From Bacteroidales bacterium (GTDB lineage: Bacteria; Bacteroidota; Bacteroidia; Bacteroidales; Tenuifilaceae), in assembly GCA_008933525.1 (NCBI GenBank), contig WBUV01000210.1, positions 1 to 6,102 on the forward strand: a stretch of 6,102 nucleotides of DNA. Reading direction: 5' to 3'. The first letter of the stretch is position 1, and the number at the start of each line of letters is the position of its first letter. The notes below the pieces were generated by a model. The model was not told the origin of the DNA. It saw only the letters and a list, made by a program, of their open reading frames with translations, and ran no database searches. The translations under genes and the position numbers were made by a program. Shown one piece after another: positions 1 to 5,701 of this stretch.

Positions 1-1
1 A

Positions 2-130
2 TTAATGAACGAATTAACCATGATTTTACGTGCTCACCGAAAACTAAAACCTGGGGTAGAAGATAATTTTGCCCTCAATCAAACCAGTATGATAGCACAA
101 GGTTTTTCATCTATTTTTGATATTGTTTGA
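2..130 (+). pseudogene. Truncated MacB/FtsX-type ABC transporter permease (3' remnant, 5' end outside window)
   Basis: The plus-strand frame is open from the window edge to a TGA at 128-130. It reads LMNELTMILRAHRKLKPG, then VEDNFALNQTSMIAQGFSS and IFDIV. This resembles the stretch of MacB-like permeases (the 'ELT.ILR.RHKLKPG..DNF' region) at the end of the extracytoplasmic domain, just before the last three membrane helices. In the family the protein would continue with a hydrophobic helix and a GGFGIANIM-type motif. Here the frame stops and the following DNA codes on the other strand for the conserved part of a flavodoxin gene. The remnant therefore lacks its C-terminal membrane domain and should not work as a permease. 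It overlaps the flavodoxin end by about 52 bp, tail to tail. The match is from memory of the family, without an alignment. A chance open frame is possible but unlikely given the motif-like run. Confidence 0.6.
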
Positions 131-537
131 GAAACTCCAGAAATCTTCTTCACCAGAAACTTCTCGATAAAATTCATCTTTTCTATAATAAATTCGCCGC
201 CAACAACCTTTTTGCTTATGGCATGGTTGCGAAGCAACTCAGGGAATGACATTTTCAACTCGTTATCGAATTCTGGCTCGTTCATTGCGCAGATAAAAAG
301 CCCCACGCGCATCTGTAAAAGTTGAACCATATTTCGTTGGCAGAATTCCCTTACCTTTCGCTGAATGCCTCCTGCGTGGATTGAGCCACCTATTATCACC
401 TGTTGATACTGTGTTAAATCGATATGCCCACTCTTCTTGAGGTTAATTAAGGTTGCATTGCCCAACTTTGATGCAATTATATTTGCTACCTTCTCGGCTG
501 TTCCGTGCGATGTAGCGTAAACAATGGCTGTTTTCAT
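79..537 (-). CDS. Flavodoxin-domain protein (HemG-like), shortened C-terminus
   Basis: This 152-residue protein belongs to the flavodoxin-domain family that includes HemG, the menaquinone-dependent protoporphyrinogen IX dehydrogenase. It would bind FMN and act as a cytoplasmic or membrane-associated electron carrier or oxidoreductase. The first strand and phosphate loop are visible at residues 4-14 (AIVYATSHGTA). A second flavin-loop region is at about 48-57 (IIGGSIHAGG), and a LFICAMNE strand follows near residue 80. The GEF..EKMNF..K..VKK..GV pattern near 114-135 is typical of the family. The usual length is about 165-180 residues. Here the homology seems to stop around SKIDEK, followed by PCAIILV, in the overlap with the truncated permease on the other strand. 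The ATG at 537 is preceded by only 16 bp after the lipoprotein gene, so the two are probably co-transcribed. HemG activity is not shown; many Bacteroidota homologues are of unknown function. Confidence 0.85.
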   Translation of the reverse strand: MKTAIVYATSHGTAEKVANIIASKLGNATLINLKKSGHIDLTQYQQVIIGGSIHAGGIQRKVREFCQRNMVQLLQMRVGLFICAMNEPEFDNELKMSFPELLRNHAISKKVVGGEFIIEKMNFIEKFLVKKISGVSQTISKIDEKPCAIILV

Positions 538-553
538 TTTTTCAAGATTGATA

Positions 554-1231
554 TTAAAACTCGTAGATAATTCCGTATTTCATAAACGAAGTACCTGGCA
601 TTTCGAAATCGGTTTTATTGTAGAAATCTTCGTAAACCTGAGTGCCACGATACCCCTCGAAAAAGAGTCCAACTTTTGCTCCATTCTTCAACCTGAACGG
701 AGTGGTTGATACTCCAAGAGTAAATCCGTTTGAGAACGCTTTTGTGCTGTAAGCAGGTAGGTTTGTTCCGCTACTTGAAACGTTGAACATATTAATTTGT
801 GCCAAGTAACCGAGTTTAACCTGAAATAAACCATGTGGATTGTTCTTGCGGAAAAAAGGAATGCTGTAAGTTACAGGAATCATCACTTGCGATGTTCCTA
901 CTTTTCTTGTTCCAGAGTATCCATTTGTTGCATCGTTGTAGGTGAAGGTTTGGTTGTTGTACATAAAATCCACACCTGTTTCCACGGCGTTTCTTTTTAA
1001 TGGTAGAACAACCCTTCCGCCAGCGTTAAAGCCAGTTCTTGTAGCTCCAGAGTAGGCATCAACTTCGGCATTGGGAACTACTTTCATATCGGTATTCTCG
1101 GTAATTCCGCCCTTGTTGGCACCAGCCTGCACCCTATAGGTTGGCTTCCATTTTGCCTGCTCGGTTGTTTGTTGTGTGGTTGAGCAACCCATAAGCGCAA
1201 CCAAAAGTAGAATTGAAATTTTCCTTTGCAT
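554..1231 (-). CDS. Lipoprotein with outer-membrane beta-barrel features
   Basis: The 225-residue protein starts with a lipoprotein signal peptide: basic start (MQRK), hydrophobic core (ISILLLVALM) and a lipobox ending LMGC, so Cys16 would be lipidated after cleavage by signal peptidase II. The residues after Cys (STTQQTTEQ) have no acidic cluster of the kind linked to surface display in Bacteroidetes, which favours a periplasm-facing tether. The rest alternates polar and aromatic/hydrophobic residues in short strands with glycines (for example FNAGGRVVLPL, ETGVDFMYNN, VGLFFEGYRG) and ends in YGIIYEF. The terminal aromatic is like that of outer-membrane barrels of the OMP_b-brl/PorT-like group. 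The substrate is unknown. It has its own upstream region with direct repeats (1320-1383) and lies directly after a membrane AraC regulator and before the flavodoxin gene. An assignment to a named family would need a profile search. Confidence 0.75.
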   Translation of the reverse strand: MQRKISILLLVALMGCSTTQQTTEQAKWKPTYRVQAGANKGGITENTDMKVVPNAEVDAYSGATRTGFNAGGRVVLPLKRNAVETGVDFMYNNQTFTYNDATNGYSGTRKVGTSQVMIPVTYSIPFFRKNNPHGLFQVKLGYLAQINMFNVSSSGTNLPAYSTKAFSNGFTLGVSTTPFRLKNGAKVGLFFEGYRGTQVYEDFYNKTDFEMPGTSFMKYGIIYEF

Positions 1232-1319
1232 AACATTTAGATTTTTTAGATTTCTGACATCGGATTTTGTTTTGATGCCCGATTTTTATGCAAAGGAATA
1301 TGAACCCAATACAAAGGGA

Positions 1320-1383
1320 GTCTCAGTAGTGTTTTTTATGGTCTCAACTTTCTGGAAAGGGAAAAACTTGAGGTCTCAACTTT
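1320..1383. repeat. Direct repeats GGTCTCAACTTT, candidate operator
   Basis: The 12-mer GGTCTCAACTTT occurs at 1340-1351 and 1372-1383, exactly 32 bp apart. The core GTCTCA is also present at 1320-1325, 21 bp before the first full copy. Spacings of 21 and 32 bp are close to two and three helical turns, putting the copies on one face of the DNA, as AraC-family dimers often use. They lie upstream of the lipoprotein gene and overlap the stop codon of the AraC-family gene (1376-1378). The segment 1362-1385 is also an imperfect inverted repeat (AAAAACTTGAG / CTCAACTTTTT, one mismatch), which could act as a weak terminator for the regulator. Operator function is inferred. Confidence 0.5.
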
Positions 1384-2518
1384 TTGATACGCCTTGGAAA
1401 TACTCGCTAGGAGTGACTCCTACATTTTTTTTGAATACCCTGTTGAATGTTGCCTTAGAATTAAAGCCGCAATCGTAAGCTAAGCTGATTAAGGTGAAGT
1501 TTTGATTTTTAGGATTCTTACAAAGTTCCTTGAACTCCTCAATTCGATGATGGTTAATAAAATCGAAAAAGTTCATACTTAAGCGTCCGTTCAGTATCCC
1601 GGAAAGGTATTCGGGCGTAACACCAAGTTCATCGCTTAGCTTTGCTATTGTGATATCGGTGTTTATATATGGCTTTTGTTCCTTCATATGGCTAAGAAGC
1701 TTATGAACAAAATCTTCCTCGTCTTTTTTTAGGTTTGCGTCCTGTATGGGAATGCTTGCCGCTTTATCCATATCGAACCTTATGGTTTGAACGCTAAATA
1801 GGCTTCCTTGGCGTAATCCAAAAAAGCCCAGCACCATTACAAATATTGAGGCTATGCTAAACCCAATAAGCTGCAACAATTCATAGGTAAAAAGTTTTAG
1901 CATTGAATCAACAATGTATAGCAGGCTTATACTGGCCAGAAATATTAACGCAGAGAGTAGTAGAAATCGTAACCACGATAAATCCAACTCATCGATATCA
2001 GAGAAGTAAGTTTTTATCCTTTTCCTGTACGACTTAATGAGAAAAAGTCCCCAAACAGTGTATCCCACATTGGAAAGGGCTATCATAGTTACCACAAGTG
2101 GGAAAATAAAATCCTTTTTAAATGCTTCGCTCTGGTCCATTTCAATTTTTACAGAATCGGGCAAGAGAAACATTCTTACAAAAAGGAGAATTACTAATGA
2201 AACAAAAGGAGTAGCATGTAATAAATGAGTCCCTTTTAAACGAAACTTTTGGTTGGTTAACGATTCAATATAAATCCAAAGCAGAGGGCCAACAAGAAGT
2301 ATGAATGGTGTAGAGGTTCCGATAGCCCAGGGGAATATGTATCCATTTTTACGACTGTAGATTTCCAGAAAAGCAAACAGAATAATTAAGGCTGAAACTA
2401 AAAAATAGAACGATAGAATTTTATCGGAAACACTTTTGCCCCTTTTGGTTAAAACTAAAATCCAAAGGAAGAAGGATAGAAAAAAACCAAATACTAGTAT
2501 GATAGAAGTAATGGGCAT
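1376..2518 (-). CDS. Membrane-bound AraC-family transcription regulator (7TM + HTH)
   Basis: The 380-residue protein has about seven hydrophobic helices in its N-terminal two thirds (roughly residues 5-24, 33-54, 64-88, 103-122, 142-166, 187-210 and 219-240). An AraC-type DNA-binding domain follows at about 285-377. The domain shows both helix-turn-helix units: ITIAKLSDELGVTPEYLSG, and LISLAYDCGFNSKATFNRVF followed by GVTPSEYF, the AraC signature. Proteins of this design occur in Bacteroidota and are taken to sense a membrane or envelope signal and act on nearby promoters; the ligand is unknown. I chose the ATG at 2518 because the first helix starts right after it. A TTG at 2539 would add seven residues (387 in all). 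The ATG lies inside one arm of a perfect hairpin (2513-2537). The gene is 35-56 bp downstream of a hemerythrin gene, so it may be the last gene of that operon. It precedes the repeat-bearing region of the lipoprotein gene, its likeliest target. Confidence 0.87.
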   Translation of the reverse strand: MPITSIILVFGFFLSFFLWILVLTKRGKSVSDKILSFYFLVSALIILFAFLEIYSRKNGYIFPWAIGTSTPFILLVGPLLWIYIESLTNQKFRLKGTHLLHATPFVSLVILLFVRMFLLPDSVKIEMDQSEAFKKDFIFPLVVTMIALSNVGYTVWGLFLIKSYRKRIKTYFSDIDELDLSWLRFLLLSALIFLASISLLYIVDSMLKLFTYELLQLIGFSIASIFVMVLGFFGLRQGSLFSVQTIRFDMDKAASIPIQDANLKKDEEDFVHKLLSHMKEQKPYINTDITIAKLSDELGVTPEYLSGILNGRLSMNFFDFINHHRIEEFKELCKNPKNQNFTLISLAYDCGFNSKATFNRVFKKNVGVTPSEYFQGVSKS

Positions 2519-2537
2519 AAACCAGTTGTTTATGCCC
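2513..2537 (-). promoter_or_regulatory. Perfect 10-bp hairpin covering the AraC-family start codon
   Basis: GGGCATAAAC (2513-2522) and GTTTATGCCC (2528-2537) are perfect inverted repeats separated by five bases. In the minus-strand transcript the ATG at 2518-2516 sits in the 3' arm of this stem. The structure could hold back translation of the regulator or be a dyad operator for a dimeric protein. No U-run follows on either strand, so it is not an ordinary intrinsic terminator. Confidence 0.55.
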
Positions 2538-2574
2538 AAAGATATTGATAATATTATTACTTAGGTTTAATTCG

Positions 2575-2982
2575 TTAGTTAATATTAAACCGTTTCATTT
2601 GGGCTACATACTTTTTATCTGAAACAAGTATGTGATTTGTTAGCCAATCTCTCAGGAATGATGCAACCTCAATAGTGAAGTCGGTTTTTCCAGTGTCAAG
2701 TTTTTTCTTGAATTCGCTAACCTTAGCAATGAAGGAATCGTGTTCTTCTTCGTGTGCAACAAAATCTGTATAACCAATGCTTTTTAAAAGCATCTCTTCT
2801 CTGCGGAAGTGTACCTTGGTGTAAGTGATTAAGTTTTGAACTATATCCTTAATGATGTTTTTGGAATTCCCATTTTTCATAGCGGTGTATAGTTCATCAA
2901 TCATTCCTACAAGAGCCTTGTGCTCGTTGTCAATGCTTTCGATATTGAAAGCATACTTAGCGTCCCAATTAAAGAATCCCAT
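2575..2982 (-). CDS. Bacteriohemerythrin (first of the pair by coordinate)
   Basis: This is a 135-residue single-domain hemerythrin, the usual length of bacteriohemerythrins: a four-helix bundle that binds O2 at a non-haem diiron centre in the cytoplasm. All seven expected iron ligands are present: His21 (DNEHK), His58 and Glu62 (HFRREE), His77 and His81 (HEEEH), and His117 and Asp122 (HILVSD). The start MGFFNWDAKY at 2982 matches the family's N-terminal arm with its conserved W. The protein is soluble, with no signal peptide or fused domain. It lies 26 bp after a second hemerythrin gene and shares its order of motifs, but the sequences differ widely, so this is an old duplication or two separate types. 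Proposed roles in the family are O2 storage or delivery, O2 sensing for chemotaxis, and NO or iron handling; the sequence does not decide between them. Confidence 0.94.
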   Translation of the reverse strand: MGFFNWDAKYAFNIESIDNEHKALVGMIDELYTAMKNGNSKNIIKDIVQNLITYTKVHFRREEMLLKSIGYTDFVAHEEEHDSFIAKVSEFKKKLDTGKTDFTIEVASFLRDWLTNHILVSDKKYVAQMKRFNIN

Positions 2983-3008
2983 AATTGAATAAGTTAAGTT
3001 ATTAATAT

Positions 3009-3434
3009 TTAAAATTCCTTTGATATGCTGTGTCTGATAAATTTTCCAAAGTGCATATCCATAGCAAGAATATGCTTATACCACCAATCTCTCATGAATT
3101 TCACAACAATTTTAGGATCGGTACAGTTTGCCTCTCGAAAATTCAGGTTGAACATTGATACTTCGTATATATAGTTCAAATGATCCTTCTTGTGTTCCTG
3201 AAGCCCTGGGTAGTTTAGTTTTTGCATCAGGGCCTCTTCGTGCGCAAAGTGCTCTAAACCATAATCGGTTAGCTTGCTAAGAATTTGAGCAAACTTTTCA
3301 GTTCTTGGATAGATTTGATCTGTATCGATAACTTCGTTAACCAAATCAAACAATCTTTTATGTTGATTATCTATTGAGTTGTTATATAGCGTTAGACTTT
3401 CTGTCCAAACTAGTTTTTCGACGGTAGTATTCAT
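3009..3434 (-). CDS. Bacteriohemerythrin (second of the pair)
   Basis: The 141-residue single-domain hemerythrin keeps a full diiron ligand set: His25 (DNQHK), His62 and Glu66 (HFAHEE), His81 and His85 (HKKDH), and His121 and Asp126 (HILAMD). Its N-terminal arm (LVWTESLTLYNNSID) also fits the family. The segment between the third and fourth helices (FREANCTDPK) differs in length and sequence from the neighbouring hemerythrin, and Cys104 is absent from that paralogue. It carries extra histidines near the C-terminus (MHFGKFIRH). It starts 15 bp after the pseudo-receiver gene and precedes the other hemerythrin by 26 bp, so these are almost certainly translated from one message. An O2-binding function is expected from the ligands. 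Division of labour between the two copies, such as different affinities, is only a guess. Confidence 0.94.
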   Translation of the reverse strand: MNTTVEKLVWTESLTLYNNSIDNQHKRLFDLVNEVIDTDQIYPRTEKFAQILSKLTDYGLEHFAHEEALMQKLNYPGLQEHKKDHLNYIYEVSMFNLNFREANCTDPKIVVKFMRDWWYKHILAMDMHFGKFIRHSISKEF

Positions 3435-3449
3435 ATGAAAATTTCTGCT

Positions 3450-3827
3450 TTAAGTTACAGTTGAGTTTGTCAGTAAAATTTGAGAAACTTCATCTATTAG
3501 GTTATCAATACTTAGAGGACATGACTTAATTACAATAGAATTAGAGCTACACTCCCCTTCGCATTTAGTTCTTGATGAGATTATTGAGCCATTTGAAATT
3601 GTGATAACTGGCAACGTTGGCATTATCTTTTTAATAGTTTGTACCAAAATTACGCCATCGGTTTCTGAAACATTTGTTATAACCAAGTCGATACACTTTG
3701 TACAAACTATTTTAATTCCGTCAAGCTTATCTTTTGCGTTGATTATTTTAAGGCTTTCAGAATCAAGAATATCGGCAATAGTTTCACGCATTATTTCATC
3801 ACTATCTATCAAAAGAACACTCTTCAT
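3450..3827 (-). CDS. Degenerate, cysteine-rich response-regulator receiver domain
   Basis: This 125-residue stand-alone receiver (CheY-like fold) has no output domain. The fold is clear: strand 1 SVLLIDSDE, DLVITNVSETDG at the phosphorylation site, strand 4 LPVITIS, and strand 5 SIVIK. The residue in the phosphoacceptor position is Asn52 instead of Asp. One of the two acidic pocket residues is Ser9, and the Pro normally after the conserved Lys101 is Ser. The Ser/Thr switch position (Ser78) is kept. Normal Asp phosphorylation is therefore not expected. It has five cysteines, Cys42 and Cys45 as CxxC, Cys89 and Cys93 as CxxxC, and Cys103. That is unusual for a receiver and suggests metal binding or redox chemistry (inference). 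It lies 46 bp after the MCP gene and 15 bp before the hemerythrins, so it is probably part of their signalling unit. The ATG at 3827 gives the expected receiver start MKSVLLID. Confidence 0.85.
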   Translation of the reverse strand: MKSVLLIDSDEIMRETIADILDSESLKIINAKDKLDGIKIVCTKCIDLVITNVSETDGVILVQTIKKIMPTLPVITISNGSIISSRTKCEGECSSNSIVIKSCPLSIDNLIDEVSQILLTNSTVT

Positions 3828-3873
3828 TTTTTCAGGTTTAAGTGATAATTAGGTTCAATAAACTTAATTGACT

Positions 3874-4488
3874 CTAAAATTTTTCAAACTGATCATCAAA
3901 TACTGCTTCTTTAAGATTTAGATCTATACCTTTATGCTTATTGATTTCTTTGCTTAGTTTAACATGTTGCGTTTTTTTGCCATTAGTTTTCACTTCATTA
4001 TTCACAGGCACTTCTGTTTTTTTGATCGTAAAAATCATGTTTTGGTTATCTGTTCTAAAAAAACTAACAAGTTCTTTTAAAATATCAGCCTGGTTGGCGA
4101 GTTCTTCGGAGTTTGTTGCAACCTCTTCCGATGCTGCTGCATTTTGTTGTGTGGCTTGATTTAATTGCTGAATAGCAATGTTTATTTGTGCTGCACCACT
4201 ACTTTGCTCGCTGCTCGCTGCAGCAATTTCTTGAACAAGCTTTGCAGTTTTGTTGATTTCAGGAATTAAATCGTTTATGAGTTGTGTTGCGTGTTCAGAG
4301 GTTTTTAAAGTTTTATTGGAGAGAGAAATGATTTCCTCTGCAGCCTGTTTGCTTCGCTCTGCTAATTTTCGAACTTCTGCAGCTACAACTGCAAAGCCCC
4401 TTCCGTGTTCACCAGCACGAGCCGCCTCTACCGCGGCGTTAAGCGCCAATAGGTTTGTTTGAAATGCAATATCAGTAATGATTGTTAT
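3874..4488 (-). CDS. Methyl-accepting chemotaxis protein, C-terminal signalling part (frameshifted gene)
   Basis: This frame continues the MCP gene after the frameshift at 4488-4492 and codes for about 204 residues. It starts with [20 protein letters not shown] and holds the highly conserved cytoplasmic tip that contacts CheA and CheW ([15 protein letters not shown], then EVRKLAERS). The returning helix follows, with methylation-type Glu/Gln and Ala-rich repeats ([26 protein letters not shown]). A flexible polar linker then leads to QFEKF at the very end. That end fits the xZxxB pattern (aromatic at positions 2 and 5) of the pentapeptide that docks CheR or CheB. The first possible start in this frame, a TTG at 4449, falls inside the conserved tip and is not a natural gene start. 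As written, this part would be made only if the ribosome slips or if the sequence has one missing base. Confidence 0.88.
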   Translation of the reverse strand: MTIITDIAFQTNLLALNAAVEAARAGEHGRGFAVVAAEVRKLAERSKQAAEEIISLSNKTLKTSEHATQLINDLIPEINKTAKLVQEIAAASSEQSSGAAQINIAIQQLNQATQQNAAASEEVATNSEELANQADILKELVSFFRTDNQNMIFTIKKTEVPVNNEVKTNGKKTQHVKLSKEINKHKGIDLNLKEAVFDDQFEKF

Positions 4489-4493
4489 TTTTG
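4485..4493 (-). other. Frameshift site in MCP gene (A5 run, then TAA)
   Basis: On the minus strand the gene reads GCG CAA AAA TAA. With one more A in the run (plus-strand T5, 4488-4492) it would read on as GCG CAA AAA ATA ACA, joining REIAQK to [12 protein letters not shown] exactly as in intact MCPs. The joined protein would be 562 residues. Five A's are short for strong transcriptional slippage and no good slippery heptamer is seen. A real point deletion or a homopolymer sequencing error are the simplest causes. A P-site slip of tRNA-Lys by one base before the stop remains possible. Confidence 0.85.
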
Positions 4494-5561
4494 CGCAATT
4501 TCTCGTACCGATAGTAAACTGTCGTTCGATGTTTTTCCAACAGCATGCATTTTTTCCTCGGCCAGAATTGCAATTTTTTCTGTTTGATTTGCATTTTCAG
4601 AGTTTTGGTCGATGTTTGATGCCATTTCTTCCATTGATGAAGACACCTCTTCAATTGAAGCAGCCTGCTCGTTAGACCACTGTGACATCTCTTGCGATAC
4701 TCCGCTTAATTGGGTTGATGCATTAGAAAGGTTATCCGAACCTACGCTAATAGTGAGAACTATTTCGTGAATTTTATCCACAGTACTTTTGAATGTGGAG
4801 AGCAACAAACCTATCTCATCCTTTGACTTTATGTCTATAGTTGCTGTTAGATTACCACTGGCTACTTCATTGGCAAAACTAATACCTGCATTAACATTTT
4901 TAAGGATACTCCTTGATATTACTATTGCAACTATAAAAGCAAGGAATATAACTAATGTTGCAATAGCAATTACATTGAGTTTTGTGCTGTTTGATACAGA
5001 GTTTAACCCTGCGTGTGCATTGTCCGATGCTACAACAGTTAACTCTATTGCCCTGTTGAATAACTGACTTAATTCTTCGAGTGTTACTAAGGTTTGTTTT
5101 TCATAAATTTCCCTTGCATTATCTATCCTTTGCTCCGATCCGGTTTCTTTTGCAGCATCATATTCCTGCTTAATTTTTGCCGCTGTTTCGTGAAGTGTTT
5201 TGTGAGGCACCTCCATTTTACCGAGTATATCATTTAATCCTGGAATGGTTTTCTCCGCTTGTGTTCTAGCGTCGCTATAGTACCACTTACCGAATGCACA
5301 TAAGGTGTGATTAATCTCAACCCCTACTTCATTGTTGTTGGAGTAAATAGCATAGCTTAGTTGCTTAGCCCATAGTAAATGGCGATTATAATTTTCGAGC
5401 AGACTACTACGAATATCGTCACTATTCGCTAATTGCTGTGAGGAGATATTAACCTTCCTGAAACCATTTATGGTAAGAAGTGTAATTAAGGCTAGCAATA
5501 CTATTATTGAGCCAAAACCAAGAATGAACTTCTTCTTAAGCGGTAGATTGTTTAGTTTCAT
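4485..5561 (-). CDS. Methyl-accepting chemotaxis protein with extracytoplasmic CZB-like domain, N-terminal part (frameshifted gene)
   Basis: This 358-residue frame holds the sensor half of a chemoreceptor. A short basic start ([12 protein letters not shown]) leads into helix TM1 (about 13-31). A helical extracytoplasmic domain (about 32-195) and TM2 (about 196-215) follow, then a HAMP domain (about 216-270, with the DEIG motif) and the first methylation helix (about 290-358). The sensor domain carries the hallmarks of a CZB zinc-binding domain: His61 in HLLWAK, Cys88 in CAFGKWYY, and His120 and His124 in PHKTLH. CZB domains studied elsewhere sense zinc or oxidants such as hypochlorous acid through the Cys-Zn site, mostly in the cytoplasm; here the placement is outside the membrane. 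The frame ends at a TAA before the conserved signalling tip, so this piece alone cannot drive CheA. The ATG at 5561 is the first in frame before TM1. Pseudo-receiver and hemerythrin genes follow on the same strand. Confidence 0.9.
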   Translation of the reverse strand: MKLNNLPLKKKFILGFGSIIVLLALITLLTINGFRKVNISSQQLANSDDIRSSLLENYNRHLLWAKQLSYAIYSNNNEVGVEINHTLCAFGKWYYSDARTQAEKTIPGLNDILGKMEVPHKTLHETAAKIKQEYDAAKETGSEQRIDNAREIYEKQTLVTLEELSQLFNRAIELTVVASDNAHAGLNSVSNSTKLNVIAIATLVIFLAFIVAIVISRSILKNVNAGISFANEVASGNLTATIDIKSKDEIGLLLSTFKSTVDKIHEIVLTISVGSDNLSNASTQLSGVSQEMSQWSNEQAASIEEVSSSMEEMASNIDQNSENANQTEKIAILAEEKMHAVGKTSNDSLLSVREIAQK

Positions 5562-5575
5562 ATTTGATGCTTTTG

Positions 5576-5634
5576 ATCAGTGAACTATTTTTATTGATAC
5601 AAAATAACACTGATAAAAAATCAAAAACATCAGT
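5576..5634. promoter_or_regulatory. ATCAGT half-sites upstream of the MCP gene
   Basis: ATCAGT occurs at 5576-5581 and 5629-5634, and its complement ACTGAT at 5609-5614. The last two form an inverted repeat with a 14-bp spacer. They sit in the 140-bp gap between the LuxR-type gene and the MCP gene, where the MCP operon's promoter must lie. On the minus strand TATTTTG (5606-5600) only partly fits the Bacteroidota -7 element TAnnTTTG, and no well-spaced -33 element is clear. The region is very A/T-rich, so six-base matches may arise by chance. Confidence 0.3.
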
Positions 5635-5658
5635 AAAAAAGCCCAAAACTATTGGGCT
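5635..5658 (-). terminator. Intrinsic terminator of the PAS-LuxR gene
   Basis: Read on the minus strand, AGCCCAA and TTGGGCT form a perfect 7-bp stem with a five-base loop, and the T6 run at 5640-5635 starts at the last base of the stem. It lies 44 bp past the stop codon of the LuxR-type gene. It separates that gene's transcript from the MCP operon, which therefore needs its own promoter. Confidence 0.85.
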
Positions 5659-5701
5659 CCGAAAAATACGTGTTTTTACCTAGTGGCCGTTTATATTTTA
5701 A

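Noticed and set aside
524..709. Plus-strand open frame across the flavodoxin-lipoprotein gap
   Set aside because: Covers the clear beta-barrel C-terminus on the other strand and shows no domain or signal of its own.
1289..1315. Promoter for the lipoprotein gene based on two CTTTG motifs
   Set aside because: The -7-like box lacks the TA and the spacing to the upstream TTTG is too short for the Bacteroidota consensus.
2513..2537. Hairpin read as an intrinsic terminator of the hemerythrin operon
   Set aside because: No U-run follows the stem on either strand, and it overlaps the start of the next gene.
3601..3852. Plus-strand open frame opposite the receiver gene
   Set aside because: Antisense to a recognisable receiver fold; the hydrophobic product is a by-product of AT-rich complement codons.
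3837..3867. TTAAGT / ACTTAA inverted repeat between the MCP and receiver genes
   Set aside because: Only six A/T-rich pairs with a long loop, no T-run; expected by chance in such DNA.
4485..4493. Programmed -1 frameshifting at the MCP A5 run
   Set aside because: No X XXY YYZ heptamer, no obvious downstream structure, and MCPs have no known use of recoding here; mutation or read error is simpler. Slippage is only kept as a remote option.
4250..4675. Plus-strand open frames opposite the MCP signalling domain
   Set aside because: They are antisense to strongly conserved MCP coding sequence and are rich in Ala/Ser/Cys as mirror images of the MCP codons; no family resemblance.
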